Below are positions 25,897 through 35,276 of a DNA stretch of 64,000 nt, in pieces. The notes under the pieces were generated by a model, which saw nothing but the letters and a program-made list of their open reading frames with translations, did not search any database and was not told where the DNA came from. How positions within the stretch are numbered: the stretch's first letter is position 1; each line of letters begins with the position of its first letter. The stretch spans positions 62,001 through 126,000 of the forward strand of contig JAAWCE010000046.1 of NCBI GenBank assembly GCA_022793065.1, in the 5' to 3' direction. The translations under genes and the position numbers were made by a program. This DNA comes from Lachnospiraceae bacterium (GTDB lineage Bacteria > Bacillota > Clostridia > Lachnospirales > Lachnospiraceae).

Positions 25897-27135
25897 GTGA
25901 AAATTCCGATTGTAATGGCATGTGACAAAAGTTACATTTCTCAATTAAAAGTGACAATATGGACAATGAGTCGAAGTGCATGTAAGAATAGTTTGCTTGA
26001 AGTTACTATTCTTTGTTCAGAAGAACTATTGAAAAAGGATAAAGACAGGATCAAGGCGTTAGAAAACAAATTATATAATGTAAAAATAGAATTTTATGTA
26101 GTTAAGGAAGAAGTTTTTCAAAATGTAAAAATTGGTGGTTATCTTTCTGTGGCAGCATGTTACCGTTTGATAATATCGGAAGTATTACAAGAGAATAAAT
26201 GTATATATCTTGATGGTGATATGATAGTGAATATAGATTTGCAATCTCTTTATTTATGTGAATTAGATGATTGTTACATAGCAGGTGTAAGAGATATGGG
26301 ATTCCAGGCTAGACCAGAAGAAACAGTGGAACATGCTATAAAATATGGTTTTCATAATATAAATAATTATGTTAATTCAGGAGTAATTTTATTTAACCTT
26401 CTTGAAATAAAAGAAAATCATATACAGGAACAGTTTATGGCGAGTATAAGGGAGTATTATCCATATTTGGATCAGGATATTTTGAATAAGGTTTGTGATG
26501 GGAAAATTAAAATATTAGAATCGAAATATAATGTTTTTTGTAGAAATGAGGTTAAAGAATTTAAAGAAGGTATTTTTCATTTTGCTGGAAAATATAAACC
26601 ATGGAATAATTGTAGAATACAAGGTGCAAGAGAGTGGTGGGAGTGGGCAAAGGAAGCTTTAGAGGAAAAAGAATATAATGATTTATTTTTACAGGCACTT
26701 AATATGACAGAAAAAGAGGATTGGTCATATATTGTGAAATGCTGTCTAAAAGAAAAGATTGTAATTATTATAGGTTATTCAAATATAGGTGTTGATCTGT
26801 GTCAGGCGTTGAAACGTTGTAATCCTATAACAAAGTTCTATTATGGTGACAATTCAAAGGATAAACAAACTTTAAGTAATGAAAATGTCAAAATTTATCC
26901 TGTTGAAGAATTAGTTGAAAGATATCGGAATGCTTTGTGGATTAACACAAGCCAAAGATCATATCATGCAATTAGTAATCAGTTAATTAAACTTGGAGTA
27001 AGAGAAGATAGGATCCTGGTGTATAGAGAAAAAACAAAATCTTATTATGAGGCGTTGGATGATGAATATATAGAGTATGAACTTCAACAACTGCAATTAC
27101 GAATAATGGGGAAAATAGAAGTAAATACACTTTAA
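25897..27135 (+). CDS. GT8-type glycosyltransferase + C-terminal Rossmann module
   Basis: A 412-residue protein starting with GTG (AAGGCAGG upstream). Residues 1-270 are a GT8 retaining glycosyltransferase: PIVMACDKSYISQL at the start, IYLDGDMIVN with the metal-binding DGD near 106, NNYVNSGVILFNL near 165, YLDQDILN and a final HFAGKYKPWN. Residues ~285-390 are a divergent Rossmann-like module (IVIIIGYSNIGVDLC, YPVEELVERY) in which the acidic D-N-D part is reduced to YGDNSKD. Base composition is visibly more AT-rich than in the flanking genes, a sign of separate transfer. Confidence 0.87.
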   Translation: MKIPIVMACDKSYISQLKVTIWTMSRSACKNSLLEVTILCSEELLKKDKDRIKALENKLYNVKIEFYVVKEEVFQNVKIGGYLSVAACYRLIISEVLQENKCIYLDGDMIVNIDLQSLYLCELDDCYIAGVRDMGFQARPEETVEHAIKYGFHNINNYVNSGVILFNLLEIKENHIQEQFMASIREYYPYLDQDILNKVCDGKIKILESKYNVFCRNEVKEFKEGIFHFAGKYKPWNNCRIQGAREWWEWAKEALEEKEYNDLFLQALNMTEKEDWSYIVKCCLKEKIVIIIGYSNIGVDLCQALKRCNPITKFYYGDNSKDKQTLSNENVKIYPVEELVERYRNALWINTSQRSYHAISNQLIKLGVREDRILVYREKTKSYYEALDDEYIEYELQQLQLRIMGKIEVNTL

Positions 27136-27216
27136 AATTGCAGAGATTAAAGTAAGAGACAATAGGGGTTAAACTTAAAGGCTATATAATAACGTTATAT
27201 AATATCAGGTGAGAAA

Positions 27217-28416
27217 ATGGAAAATCAGGTTCAAATAAGAGACTTTAATGATCATAAGAATAAAAATGATTTGAAAATTAGCATAATTACAGTTTGTTTA
27301 AATTGTGTAAAAACAATTGAACAGACGATTAAAAGTGTTGTTTCACAGAAATATTCTAATATAGAATATATTATTATTGATGGAGGTTCTACAGATGGAA
27401 CATTGGATATTATAGAAAGGTATCAACAGTATATAACATTTTGGATAAGTGAACCTGATAGAGGAATTTATGATGCAATGAATAAGGGAGTTAATTTGGC
27501 TTCTGGCGATATAGTTGCATTTTTAAATGCGGATGATTGGTATTGTAATAATGCAATTCAATATGTTATGAGTGATATTATGAATGATAATGCTTCAATC
27601 ATTTGTTACGATGATAATGTACATTATGGAAATAGTACAAGGGTATGGAGACATAAGTTAGTTGATCATGTGGATAATATTAGAATTGATATGTTATATT
27701 GTCACCAGACGATTTTTGCTGAAAGAAGACTGTTTTTGAAATATGGAAATTTTAATATAAAATATGCCATTGCTGCGGACTATGACTGGATATTGAGAAT
27801 GTATAATAATGGGGAGGTAATAAAACATAAGAATTTTGTAGTAGTGAATTTCAGGTATGGGGGTATATCCTCATCTCAAATTTTAAAAGCTAAGAGGGAA
27901 GTAAAAGCTATTTCTTTAGAGGGATTAAACAGATTAAAAGAACATGGAAAAGTTTCTGAAAATTATTATATAGATTTACAGAATAGAATTTTTAACTATC
28001 ACAAAAAAATGGAGTTAAATTGTGTATCTAAATTAGCAATTAATGATTTTTTAGTTGTAGGGAATATAGAAGTGAAAAAAAAATTAGAAAAGATACTAAA
28101 CTCATCTCATTATTCTATATTTGGTTGTGGGGAATTAGGCGAAGAATGTTATATGTTATTAAAACAATTAAATTTAACTGTTGATTGTTTTTGGGATAAT
28201 AATTTAGTAAGGCAAGGAACTTATTATGATGGAATTGAAATAAGGAATCCTGAAAAAATTGTGCAAGGTGAAACAAATATTATTATTTCAACTTGCTATC
28301 ATTCAGATGAAATCAAAAAACAGTTACGTAGTATGAAATTAGATGAGAAAGAGTATATTGACTATGAAGATATAAGGCAGAGAGTGGGAATGGAGTTTAT
28401 GAACCATTATTATTGA
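27217..28416 (+). CDS. Family 2 glycosyltransferase + C-terminal Rossmann module
   Basis: A 399-residue protein. Residues ~18-250 are a WcaA-like GT2: KISIITVCLNCVKTIEQTI, YIIIDGGSTDGTLDI, SEPDRGIYDAMNKG and the DXD-type NADDWYCNN near 106. Residues ~298-390 are the Rossmann-like module (YSIFGCGELGEECYM, CFWDNNLVRQGTYYDGIEI). The SD AGGTGAG precedes the ATG at 27217. This is one of the most AT-rich genes of the window, rich in AAA, ATA and TTA codons, suggesting a different origin from the genes downstream of 29 kb. Confidence 0.88.
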   Translation: MENQVQIRDFNDHKNKNDLKISIITVCLNCVKTIEQTIKSVVSQKYSNIEYIIIDGGSTDGTLDIIERYQQYITFWISEPDRGIYDAMNKGVNLASGDIVAFLNADDWYCNNAIQYVMSDIMNDNASIICYDDNVHYGNSTRVWRHKLVDHVDNIRIDMLYCHQTIFAERRLFLKYGNFNIKYAIAADYDWILRMYNNGEVIKHKNFVVVNFRYGGISSSQILKAKREVKAISLEGLNRLKEHGKVSENYYIDLQNRIFNYHKKMELNCVSKLAINDFLVVGNIEVKKKLEKILNSSHYSIFGCGELGEECYMLLKQLNLTVDCFWDNNLVRQGTYYDGIEIRNPEKIVQGETNIIISTCYHSDEIKKQLRSMKLDEKEYIDYEDIRQRVGMEFMNHYY

Positions 28417-28458
28417 GTTGAGATAAAATTATTTAATGTGATGTTCAGAGGGTTAAAA

Positions 28459-29511
28459 ATGAAAAAAATATTAATATGGGGTACGGGCAGTATTGCGAAA
28501 AGAATACAGTTAAATGGTATACAGGGAGAAATCATCGGTTACATCGAGACAAATCCATTTGGAAATTTGTATCAAGGGAAAACAGTTTATGGGATTGAAT
28601 GTCTTCCAGAAGAATACGATTATATTATCGTTGCAAATTCGTATACGGAACAAATATATGATATTTGCCATAAGAAAACCATTTCTATGAATAAAGTGAT
28701 TTTTCTTCGAGGTATGAAAAAACAGGTTGGATGTTCTGATATGAATGTGATTAAAGAACTTCTCGGTGAGAAAAATTTTAGGGATTATTGCGGTGAATAT
28801 GGTTTAGATGAAATCACATTCTTACAAGATGATATCGACAAATATAATAAATTGAATACTAGAGAAAACTTTCGGATTCAGAAAAAATATATATGGCCAA
28901 TTCTCAAGGAAAAATATGCGTTAGCCGGCAGTATGAATAACTACTTTTGGCAGGATTTGTGGGCTGCTAAATATATTATCAAATCCGGAGTGCAAAACCA
29001 CTTTGACATTGGTTCCAGGTTAGATGGGTTTATAGCGCATTTATTAGCGGCGGAAATCGATGTCACTATGATTGATGTTCGTGAATTTCCGAGTGAAGTG
29101 GAACATTTGCATACTATAGTGGATGACGCCACTAATTTACATCAAATAGCTGACGGGAGTATTGAAAGCATATCTGCACTGTGTTCATTGGAGCATTTTG
29201 GATTGGGAAGATATGGAGATCCAATTGACCCTGAGGCTTGTTTTAAGTGCTTTGTAAATATTCAAAAGAAATTAAAAAAAGGAGGCAGGCTGTATCTTTC
29301 TGTTCCGATTGGAAAGGAAAGGATAGAATTTAATGCGCATAGAGTTTTTTATGCCTCCACAGTGGCAGAGAATTTTAAGACTTTATGTCTGGAAGAATTT
29401 TCATGTGCCGCCGATGGGCAGATTGAATATAATGTGGAACTTCACAAATATGATAATGATTTACATAATGGCGAATACAGATATGGACTATTTCGATTTA
29501 GAAAGGACTAG
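28459..29511 (+). CDS. Rossmann module + DUF268 methyltransferase-like protein
   Basis: A 350-residue protein. Residues 1-90 are the Rossmann-like module (KKILIWGTGSIAKRI, GYIETNPFGNLYQG). Residues ~165-350 match the DUF268 pattern of SAM-dependent methyltransferase-like proteins: NHFDIGSRLDGFIAHLL, VTMIDVREFP, SALCSLEHFGLGRYGDPID and GGRLYLSVPIG. It probably methylates a sugar hydroxyl or amine. The ATG at 28459 is chosen over upstream starts at 28438/28441 because AGAGGG lies six bases before it and the module starts there. Confidence 0.85.
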   Translation: MKKILIWGTGSIAKRIQLNGIQGEIIGYIETNPFGNLYQGKTVYGIECLPEEYDYIIVANSYTEQIYDICHKKTISMNKVIFLRGMKKQVGCSDMNVIKELLGEKNFRDYCGEYGLDEITFLQDDIDKYNKLNTRENFRIQKKYIWPILKEKYALAGSMNNYFWQDLWAAKYIIKSGVQNHFDIGSRLDGFIAHLLAAEIDVTMIDVREFPSEVEHLHTIVDDATNLHQIADGSIESISALCSLEHFGLGRYGDPIDPEACFKCFVNIQKKLKKGGRLYLSVPIGKERIEFNAHRVFYASTVAENFKTLCLEEFSCAADGQIEYNVELHKYDNDLHNGEYRYGLFRFRKD

Positions 29512-29585
29512 AAGAGAGATTAGCAGACAGGGTATAAAGCTTGGAATATTGATAGGTGTGTGCAAAAACATGCAAGGAGTATAAA

Positions 29586-30857
29586 ATGAAAATAGCTACA
29601 ATATTATTTACATATAAAAGAAGCTATCATACAAAGCAGGTAATAGAGGCACTGAGACAAAATACGGTATTGCCGGCCAAGCTATTTGTTTTTCAGGATG
29701 GTTTGGGATCAGAGGAAGATGCTTATGAATGGAACAAAGTAAATGAGCTCATTCAGGGAATAGATTGGTGTGACAAGGAAGTAATGGTTTCAGAATCCAA
29801 CAGGGGATTGGCTTCATCTATTGTAACAGGTATCAATTATGTGTTTAAAGAATATGATGCAATTATTGTGTTAGAAGACGATTGTGTTCCGGCTGCAAGT
29901 TTCATTAGCTTTATGTGCCAGTGCTTTGAAAAATATCAGAATCATAAAAATATTTATTCTATCAGCGGATATAGTTATCCTGTTTCGTTGGAAAAAAGGG
30001 ATGCGGATGTATATGGATGCGGGCGTATTTCTTCCTGGGGCTGGGGAACCTGGAAGGACAGATGGGATATTTATAAAAAGGATTATGAACTTACAAGACA
30101 GCTAAAAAGAGAGAAAATTTCTTCTGAAAATCTTGCGCTGTGGGGACAGGATTTGGAAGAAATGCTAGTTGGAAATATTCGGGGTAATTGTAACTCATGG
30201 GCTGTTTTTTGGGCGTTAAATGTTATTTCAAAGGGAGGGATTTGTATTAATCCTTATAAATCTTTGATTCAGAATATTGGGACGGATGGTACAGGGACTA
30301 ACTGTGGAGTAACAGATTTTTATAAGGTTAAAATGTATGATGAAGTTGACAAGGAATTTCATCTGCCTGATGAAATAGTTTTCTTAAATGACACGATAGA
30401 GGCGTTTGTACCGCTATTTGGATCTTATACGGCAGTAAATCAGAGAGCAGATTTTAAGAAAAATATATTGGTTTATGGTGTGGGAACTTTCTATATGGAA
30501 TACGAAAAAGAAATTAATAAAGAGTATTTTATTGAAGCGTTTGTTGATCAGAGGAAAAAGGGATGGTTTGCAGGGAAAGAAATTATTAGAATAAACGAAA
30601 TTGTAAAATATACCTTTGATAAGATACTAATTATGGTTAAAAATATCCAACAATGTATTAATATTGTAAAAGAATTAACCTCTGGGGGAATTGATGGAGC
30701 GTGTTTGTTGATAGGACATAATTTTTATGGAGAGTACAGTAAGTGTATTGATAGGATTTCTGTTCTGTCAGGCGGAAAGTTATCTGTGAAATATAAAGGA
30801 AAAGAAAAGCAAGTCCAGTCAAAAGAGGAGTTTGAAGAGATATGCAGAGAAGTCTGA
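29586..30857 (+). CDS. GT2-like glycosyltransferase + C-terminal Rossmann module
   Basis: A 423-residue protein. Residues 1-~285 are a glycosyltransferase-2-like domain (KIATILFTYKRSYHTKQVIEA, FVFQDGLGSEEDA, IIVLEDDCVPA with the metal-binding EDD near 100, SSWGWGTWKDRWDIY). The ED(D) and WGWGTW pattern resembles GNT-I/GT13-like and hemolytic-type glycosyltransferases. Residues ~298-390 are the Rossmann-like module (NILVYGVGTFYMEYE, AFVDQRKKGWFAGKEI). GCAAGGAG precedes the ATG at 29586, about 75 bases after the DUF268 gene. Confidence 0.82.
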   Translation: MKIATILFTYKRSYHTKQVIEALRQNTVLPAKLFVFQDGLGSEEDAYEWNKVNELIQGIDWCDKEVMVSESNRGLASSIVTGINYVFKEYDAIIVLEDDCVPAASFISFMCQCFEKYQNHKNIYSISGYSYPVSLEKRDADVYGCGRISSWGWGTWKDRWDIYKKDYELTRQLKREKISSENLALWGQDLEEMLVGNIRGNCNSWAVFWALNVISKGGICINPYKSLIQNIGTDGTGTNCGVTDFYKVKMYDEVDKEFHLPDEIVFLNDTIEAFVPLFGSYTAVNQRADFKKNILVYGVGTFYMEYEKEINKEYFIEAFVDQRKKGWFAGKEIIRINEIVKYTFDKILIMVKNIQQCINIVKELTSGGIDGACLLIGHNFYGEYSKCIDRISVLSGGKLSVKYKGKEKQVQSKEEFEEICREV

Positions 30858-30899
30858 GGTGGATAAGGGTTTGTATAAGATATGGAGATAAGGAATATT

Positions 30900-32009
30900 A
30901 TGCAAGTAAGCGCAAACCGATTGGATAGAGGTTTTGAAAAGTACCAAGCAGAATTTGAAAAAAAGGCAGTGGATGTACTTCGCAGCGGAAGGTATGTTCT
31001 CGGAAAAGAAGTAAGCGCATTTGAAGAGGAATTTGCAGATTTTACAGGCGCAAAATATTGTGTGGGTGTGGGAAGCGGTTTGGATGCGCTGAGTCTGGGA
31101 ATACGGGCGTTAGGCATCGGACAGGGAGACGAGGTTATTGTCCAGGGTAATACATATATAGCAAGCGTCATGGGGATTACAATAAATGGAGCCATGCCAG
31201 TTTTTGTAGAACCAGATATGTTTTACCAGATTGATGCTACTAAAATTGAAGAGAAGATAACCCCAAAAACCAGAGCTGTCATGGTGGTTCATTTATACGG
31301 CCAGGTTGCCTGTATGGACAGCATTGTTGAATTGTGTAAGAAACACAATCTTATGTTGATTGAAGACTGCGCACAATCTCATGGTGCGTGTTTTGATAGG
31401 AAGATGACAGGCACATTTGGGGAGGTGGGATGTTTTTCTTTCTATCCGTCAAAGAACTTAGGGGGATTTGGGGAAGGCGGCGCCGTTATCACCAATAACA
31501 GAGAAGTAGCAGATTTCATACGAATATTACGTAATTATGGAAGTGAGAAGAGATATTATAACAAGGTGATAGGCACTAATTCCAGGCTGGATGAATTGCA
31601 GGCGGGTCTTTTACGGGTAAGGTTGAGACATATGGAAGAAATAACGCAGGAAAGAGAGCGGCAGGCAGAGTATTATGGGGCGGGAATACAAAATGCTCAA
31701 ATTATTTTGCCGAATGGAAGAAAAAGAACCAGAACGGTATGGCATCAATATGTGCTCAGAGTACAGGAGCGAAAATTTTTTCAGCAATATCTTGAACAAA
31801 ATGGAGTTGGTACGATCATTCACTATCCAATTCCGCCTCATATGGCAGAAGCATATGGATATTTGGGCTATCATAAGGGAGATTTGCCGATTACGGAAAA
31901 GTATGCGGAAGAAGTATTGTCCATTCCCATGTACAGCGGTATGACAAGGGAAGAACAGGATTGGGTAATTGAAATGATTAACAGGTTTGGTGAATCAGGC
32001 AATCAGTAA
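30900..32009 (+). CDS. DegT/DnrJ/EryC1 sugar aminotransferase (FdtB-like)
   Basis: A 369-residue PLP enzyme that converts a keto-deoxy nucleotide sugar to an amino sugar. Visible parts: SGRYVLGKEVSAFEEEFA at the start, VGVGSGLDALSLGIRALG near 55, MLIEDCAQSHGA with the PLP-ring Asp, and the Schiff-base Lys in FYPSKNLGGFGEGGA near 185. The nearest family pattern is FdtB/QdtB, which makes 3-amino-3,6-dideoxyhexoses. That fits the ketoisomerase gene directly downstream. AAGGA lies five bases before the ATG at 30900; an alternative ATG at 30882 has a poorly spaced site. It carries no Rossmann tag. Confidence 0.9.
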   Translation: MQVSANRLDRGFEKYQAEFEKKAVDVLRSGRYVLGKEVSAFEEEFADFTGAKYCVGVGSGLDALSLGIRALGIGQGDEVIVQGNTYIASVMGITINGAMPVFVEPDMFYQIDATKIEEKITPKTRAVMVVHLYGQVACMDSIVELCKKHNLMLIEDCAQSHGACFDRKMTGTFGEVGCFSFYPSKNLGGFGEGGAVITNNREVADFIRILRNYGSEKRYYNKVIGTNSRLDELQAGLLRVRLRHMEEITQERERQAEYYGAGIQNAQIILPNGRKRTRTVWHQYVLRVQERKFFQQYLEQNGVGTIIHYPIPPHMAEAYGYLGYHKGDLPITEKYAEEVLSIPMYSGMTREEQDWVIEMINRFGESGNQ

Positions 32010-32027
32010 GTGCAAGGGGACAAGGAT

Positions 32028-32444
32028 ATGAAACTATCGGAACAGGTAAAAATATTGGAATTCTTTGATTTAGGAGATGAAAGAGGAAATTTAGTAGTGG
32101 TGGAAGGAAGTGGATATGATATTCCATTTGATATTAAAAGAGTTTTTTATATTTATGGTTCTGATAACAGTGTGGTTCGCGGACAACATGCAAATAGAAA
32201 AACGGAATTTGTAATGATCAATGTAAGCGGAAGAAGCAAAGTGAAGGTGGATAACGGATGGGAACAAAAGGTAATAGAATTGAATAAGCCGCGAATGGGA
32301 CTATACATGTCAACAATGGTGTGGAAAGATATGTTTGATTTTTCAGAAGATTCCGTTTTGTTGGTTTTGGCAAGCGAGCATTATGATGCTGAAGAATACA
32401 TCAGAAATCATGACGACTTTATGAGGGAGATAGCAAAGGCATGA
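32028..32444 (+). CDS. FdtA/WxcM-like nucleotide-sugar 3,4-ketoisomerase
   Basis: A 138-residue cupin-type enzyme. The pattern matches FdtA/QdtA dTDP-4-keto-6-deoxyglucose 3,4-isomerases: ERGNLVVVEG, DIKRVFYIYG, VVRGQHANRKTEFVMINVSG with the conserved His, and MSTMVWKDMFDFSEDSVLLVLAS. It would supply the 3-keto sugar used by the aminotransferase encoded just upstream, giving dTDP-Fuc3N or dTDP-Qui3N. The two specificities cannot be separated by eye. The ATG at 32028 gives the normal family length; the frame is open to a GTG at 32010. It overlaps the next gene by four bases (ATGA). Confidence 0.9.
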   Translation: MKLSEQVKILEFFDLGDERGNLVVVEGSGYDIPFDIKRVFYIYGSDNSVVRGQHANRKTEFVMINVSGRSKVKVDNGWEQKVIELNKPRMGLYMSTMVWKDMFDFSEDSVLLVLASEHYDAEEYIRNHDDFMREIAKA

Positions 32445-33538
32445 CGAAACGGGAAAAAATGGTATTTTGTACTCTATTTGATTCAAATTATTTGGATAAG
32501 GGATTGGCATTGTATCTGTCCATGAAAAGGCATATTTCGGCTTTTAAATTATATATATTTGCTTTTGATGATAAGAGTTTTAAAATCTTGAAAAGTATGA
32601 AGCTAAAAAATGTGATTGTACTGTCTGTGGAAGACATTATGACTGTCAGATTGCGGGAGATACGCGAGGAAAGGAATCGCGCCGAATTTTGCTGGACGTG
32701 TACACCAATTATACTTGAATATGTATTGTTGCAGTATGGTGAAAAGGCGTGTACATATATAGATGCGGATATTTATTTTTTTTCAGATCCTACGGAACTT
32801 ATAAGTGAGATTATTAGCGCCAGGAAATCGGTTGGGTTGGTGGAACATAGATTTAGAAGAAACAGCGAATATGGAAGTCATATATTTAGTGATGGGAGAT
32901 ACTGTGTTCAATTTAATACCTTTTTGAATGATATAAAAGGGATGGAAGTTCTTGCAAATTGGAAGGAAAGTTGCCTGGAATGGTGTTATTTCAAGTATGA
33001 GGATGGAAAGCTTGGGGATCAGAAGTATACTGATAAATGGAAGCAGAGGTATCAATGTATATATGAATGTCAGAATTTGGGAGCCGGAGTGGCGCCATGG
33101 AATTTACATCTGTATAAATATGAGGGAAAGAAGAATGAAGAAATTTGGATGAAATACAGAGGAATTCCATTTCGGATGATTTTTTATCATTTTGAAGGGA
33201 TGAAGTATTTGAGTGATGGCAGTATTGATTTAAGACTTTGGGAACCAGGCGTATTGGGGACAAGCAGGAAGGTTCATGTTATTTACGGAGAATATTTTGC
33301 AATGATAGAATTTATCCGCAGATATTTGGCAAAAAAATATGGAATTTCGTTTGGACAGATGATTTTGGATGCACATTCTTTTCGTGGACAAAATTATTTT
33401 TTAAAGGAACTTTGCAAGGCGAATGGTATATTGGAAGGCGCATGGAAATGGGGAGCATATTGGATGAACAGTGTAGTCAATGCTGATAAATATGCAAGTG
33501 AGAAAGGAAAATTCGGATGTTTTTGCAGGAAAAAGTAA
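32441..33538 (+). CDS. DXD glycosyltransferase (nucleotide-diphospho-sugar transferase type)
   Basis: A 365-residue protein with the layout of GT-A transferases related to GT8/GT77: MVFCTLFDSNYLDKGLALYLSM at the start, TPIILEYVLLQYG, and the metal-binding ACTYIDADIYFFSDP near 110. It is followed by HRFRRNSEYG, FNTFLN, NLGAGVAPWN and FYHFEGM. The donor is unknown; given the FdtA/FdtB genes before it (ATGA overlap), transfer of the amino-deoxyhexose is a fair guess. It has no Rossmann module. Its last 22 bases overlap the next gene. Confidence 0.82.
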   Translation: MTKREKMVFCTLFDSNYLDKGLALYLSMKRHISAFKLYIFAFDDKSFKILKSMKLKNVIVLSVEDIMTVRLREIREERNRAEFCWTCTPIILEYVLLQYGEKACTYIDADIYFFSDPTELISEIISARKSVGLVEHRFRRNSEYGSHIFSDGRYCVQFNTFLNDIKGMEVLANWKESCLEWCYFKYEDGKLGDQKYTDKWKQRYQCIYECQNLGAGVAPWNLHLYKYEGKKNEEIWMKYRGIPFRMIFYHFEGMKYLSDGSIDLRLWEPGVLGTSRKVHVIYGEYFAMIEFIRRYLAKKYGISFGQMILDAHSFRGQNYFLKELCKANGILEGAWKWGAYWMNSVVNADKYASEKGKFGCFCRKK

Positions 33539-34656
33539 ATGAAATAAACAATAAACTTAGAAACTTAGAAAATATTTCTAATATAGTAATATGGGGTGCA
33601 GGAATACATACATGTAAACTTTTTGAGAGAACAAATTTGCTTTCATATGCCATCAATAGCATTGTAGATATGGATGAAAGGAAGCAGGGAAGATTTTGCT
33701 TTGGATTTATCATAAAAAATCCTCAGGAGATGATATGGGAAGAAGTAGGGGGGATAATTATTTCCGTACCTGGAAAAGAAAAACAAATTGCAGAGGAACT
33801 GACTGATAAATTGGGATTTAAAGGAACTATTATTTATCTGTATGAGGATAGTCAAAGTACGCCGTTTTATCGTTTATATGATGAGGGAGCGGCAGAGGTA
33901 CAATATTTGGGGGATTATGCAAAATGGGAGGATGCGGAAAGCGAGTGTGACGGATACGACCATTTTCTTATTTTTAATAAAGTAGTTGCTTCTATAAATA
34001 TGGTATTAGAGGGAAAAGCTGCATGGGAAAGGGATGGATATTTATTTTATGAACAGAAATATGTGTATCCCATATGTGCGACAATTCTAAAGTGCGCAGT
34101 GCAGAATGACAACAAGGGTGTGCGGATATTGGATGTAGGCGGCGCGTTAGGGAGTACATATTTCCAAAATAAGGAGTATTTAGCAGATATAAAAAATTTG
34201 GAATATGTAATTGCGGAGCAGGAAAAGTTTGCAGAATATGGGCATGCCAATTTAGAGAATGATGTGTTACATTTTATTGACAGCAGGGTTGAGTTCTCGG
34301 ATTATGGCAAGTTTGATATTATATTGATGTCTGCCAGTTTGCAGTATGTTTTTGCATATAAGGAAATGATATCAAAAGTTATAGCTGCCAGACCTCGTTA
34401 TATTATATTAGATAGAATTCTTGTGAGCAACAGAATGAGAGTATGTAAAGAGTTAGTGCCGGAACAGATATATAAAGGCAGTTATCCGGTGTGGATTTAT
34501 AGTGAGGAAGAGATTATGGAATTATTGAATCCTAATTATGTGTTGGTGGAAAGAGATTGTTCCAGCGTACCGGAAGAAGCATACTTTGCAGATGGAAAGG
34601 CGGACTCCAAGTTATATGTATTTCGGATTGCAGAGGAAGATAGTGTAATTTCGTAA
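33517..34656 (+). CDS. Rossmann module + TIGR04325-like methyltransferase
   Basis: A 379-residue protein. Residues ~18-115 are the Rossmann-like module (NIVIWGAGIHTCKLF, IVDMDERKQGRFCFG). Residues ~140-375 match the TIGR04325 family of putative SAM methyltransferases of polysaccharide loci: YEQKYVYPICATILK, ILDVGGALGSTYFQN near 205 as the SAM loop, EYVIAEQEKFAEYG, FDIILMSASLQYV and the Leu/Arg segment RYIILDRILV. It likely methylates the sugar built by the upstream Fdt genes. The ATG at 33517 lies inside the previous gene, with GAAAGGA upstream, indicating coupled translation. Confidence 0.85.
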   Translation: MFLQEKVNEINNKLRNLENISNIVIWGAGIHTCKLFERTNLLSYAINSIVDMDERKQGRFCFGFIIKNPQEMIWEEVGGIIISVPGKEKQIAEELTDKLGFKGTIIYLYEDSQSTPFYRLYDEGAAEVQYLGDYAKWEDAESECDGYDHFLIFNKVVASINMVLEGKAAWERDGYLFYEQKYVYPICATILKCAVQNDNKGVRILDVGGALGSTYFQNKEYLADIKNLEYVIAEQEKFAEYGHANLENDVLHFIDSRVEFSDYGKFDIILMSASLQYVFAYKEMISKVIAARPRYIILDRILVSNRMRVCKELVPEQIYKGSYPVWIYSEEEIMELLNPNYVLVERDCSSVPEEAYFADGKADSKLYVFRIAEEDSVIS

Positions 34657-34712
34657 TGGTTCGGATAGAGCATTGATTGCGGCAGGATTTAAGGGAAAAG
34701 GAAAAGCGAAAA

Positions 34713-35189
34713 ATGAGAAGTAGATATCAAGCAATTAAGTATTTCTTTCTGGGGGTAAGCGTTTGCAGCGTTATGATGCTTAGTTTACAGCAGAAGTGCA
34801 TAAATAAGTGGAAGAAGGCGGCACAGAAAAATAGGGGTCTCTTTCGGCTAATGGATCAATGGACGAATATAAAACAAGAAGGAAAACATTTGGACATGTA
34901 TTTTATAAAAAATAATTATAAAAACATTGCCATATATGGAATGGGTTATGTGGGTATACGTCTGGCAAAAGAGCTGAAAGGATCTCAAATTAAGATTGTA
35001 TATGGAATTGATAGGAATGCTGATAATATCTATTCAGATGTTAAAGTGATAACTATGGATAATAAATTGTCCAAGGTGGACGCAATCGTTGTTACGGTGA
35101 TGGATGAATTTGACGAAGTAAGTGAAATGTTGTCAGAAAAAGTTGGCTGTGCCATCATCGCAATAGAAGATATTATAAATGAAATATAG
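34713..35189 (+). CDS. Membrane-anchored stand-alone Rossmann module (copy 1)
   Basis: A 158-residue protein. A basic start is followed by one hydrophobic segment (YFFLGVSVCSVMMLSL, ~10-26), a basic linker, and then only the Rossmann-like module from ~70 (NIAIYGMGYVGIRLAKEL, VVYGIDRNADNI-type region, VDAIVVTV, IAIEDIINEI). No catalytic domain is attached. The next gene encodes a protein of exactly the same length and order, so this is a tandem duplication. I infer a membrane anchor for, or regulator of, the tagged enzymes of the locus. The ATG at 34713 is chosen because AAGG lies about 11 bases upstream. Confidence 0.78.
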   Translation: MRSRYQAIKYFFLGVSVCSVMMLSLQQKCINKWKKAAQKNRGLFRLMDQWTNIKQEGKHLDMYFIKNNYKNIAIYGMGYVGIRLAKELKGSQIKIVYGIDRNADNIYSDVKVITMDNKLSKVDAIVVTVMDEFDEVSEMLSEKVGCAIIAIEDIINEI

Positions 35190-35276
35190 AATATTGCAGA
35201 TATTTAGAGTAAGCGCTGATGAGTATACGATTTCTGTTATTGGTATGTTCTCGAAAGAGGGAAGAGGGAGATAAAA

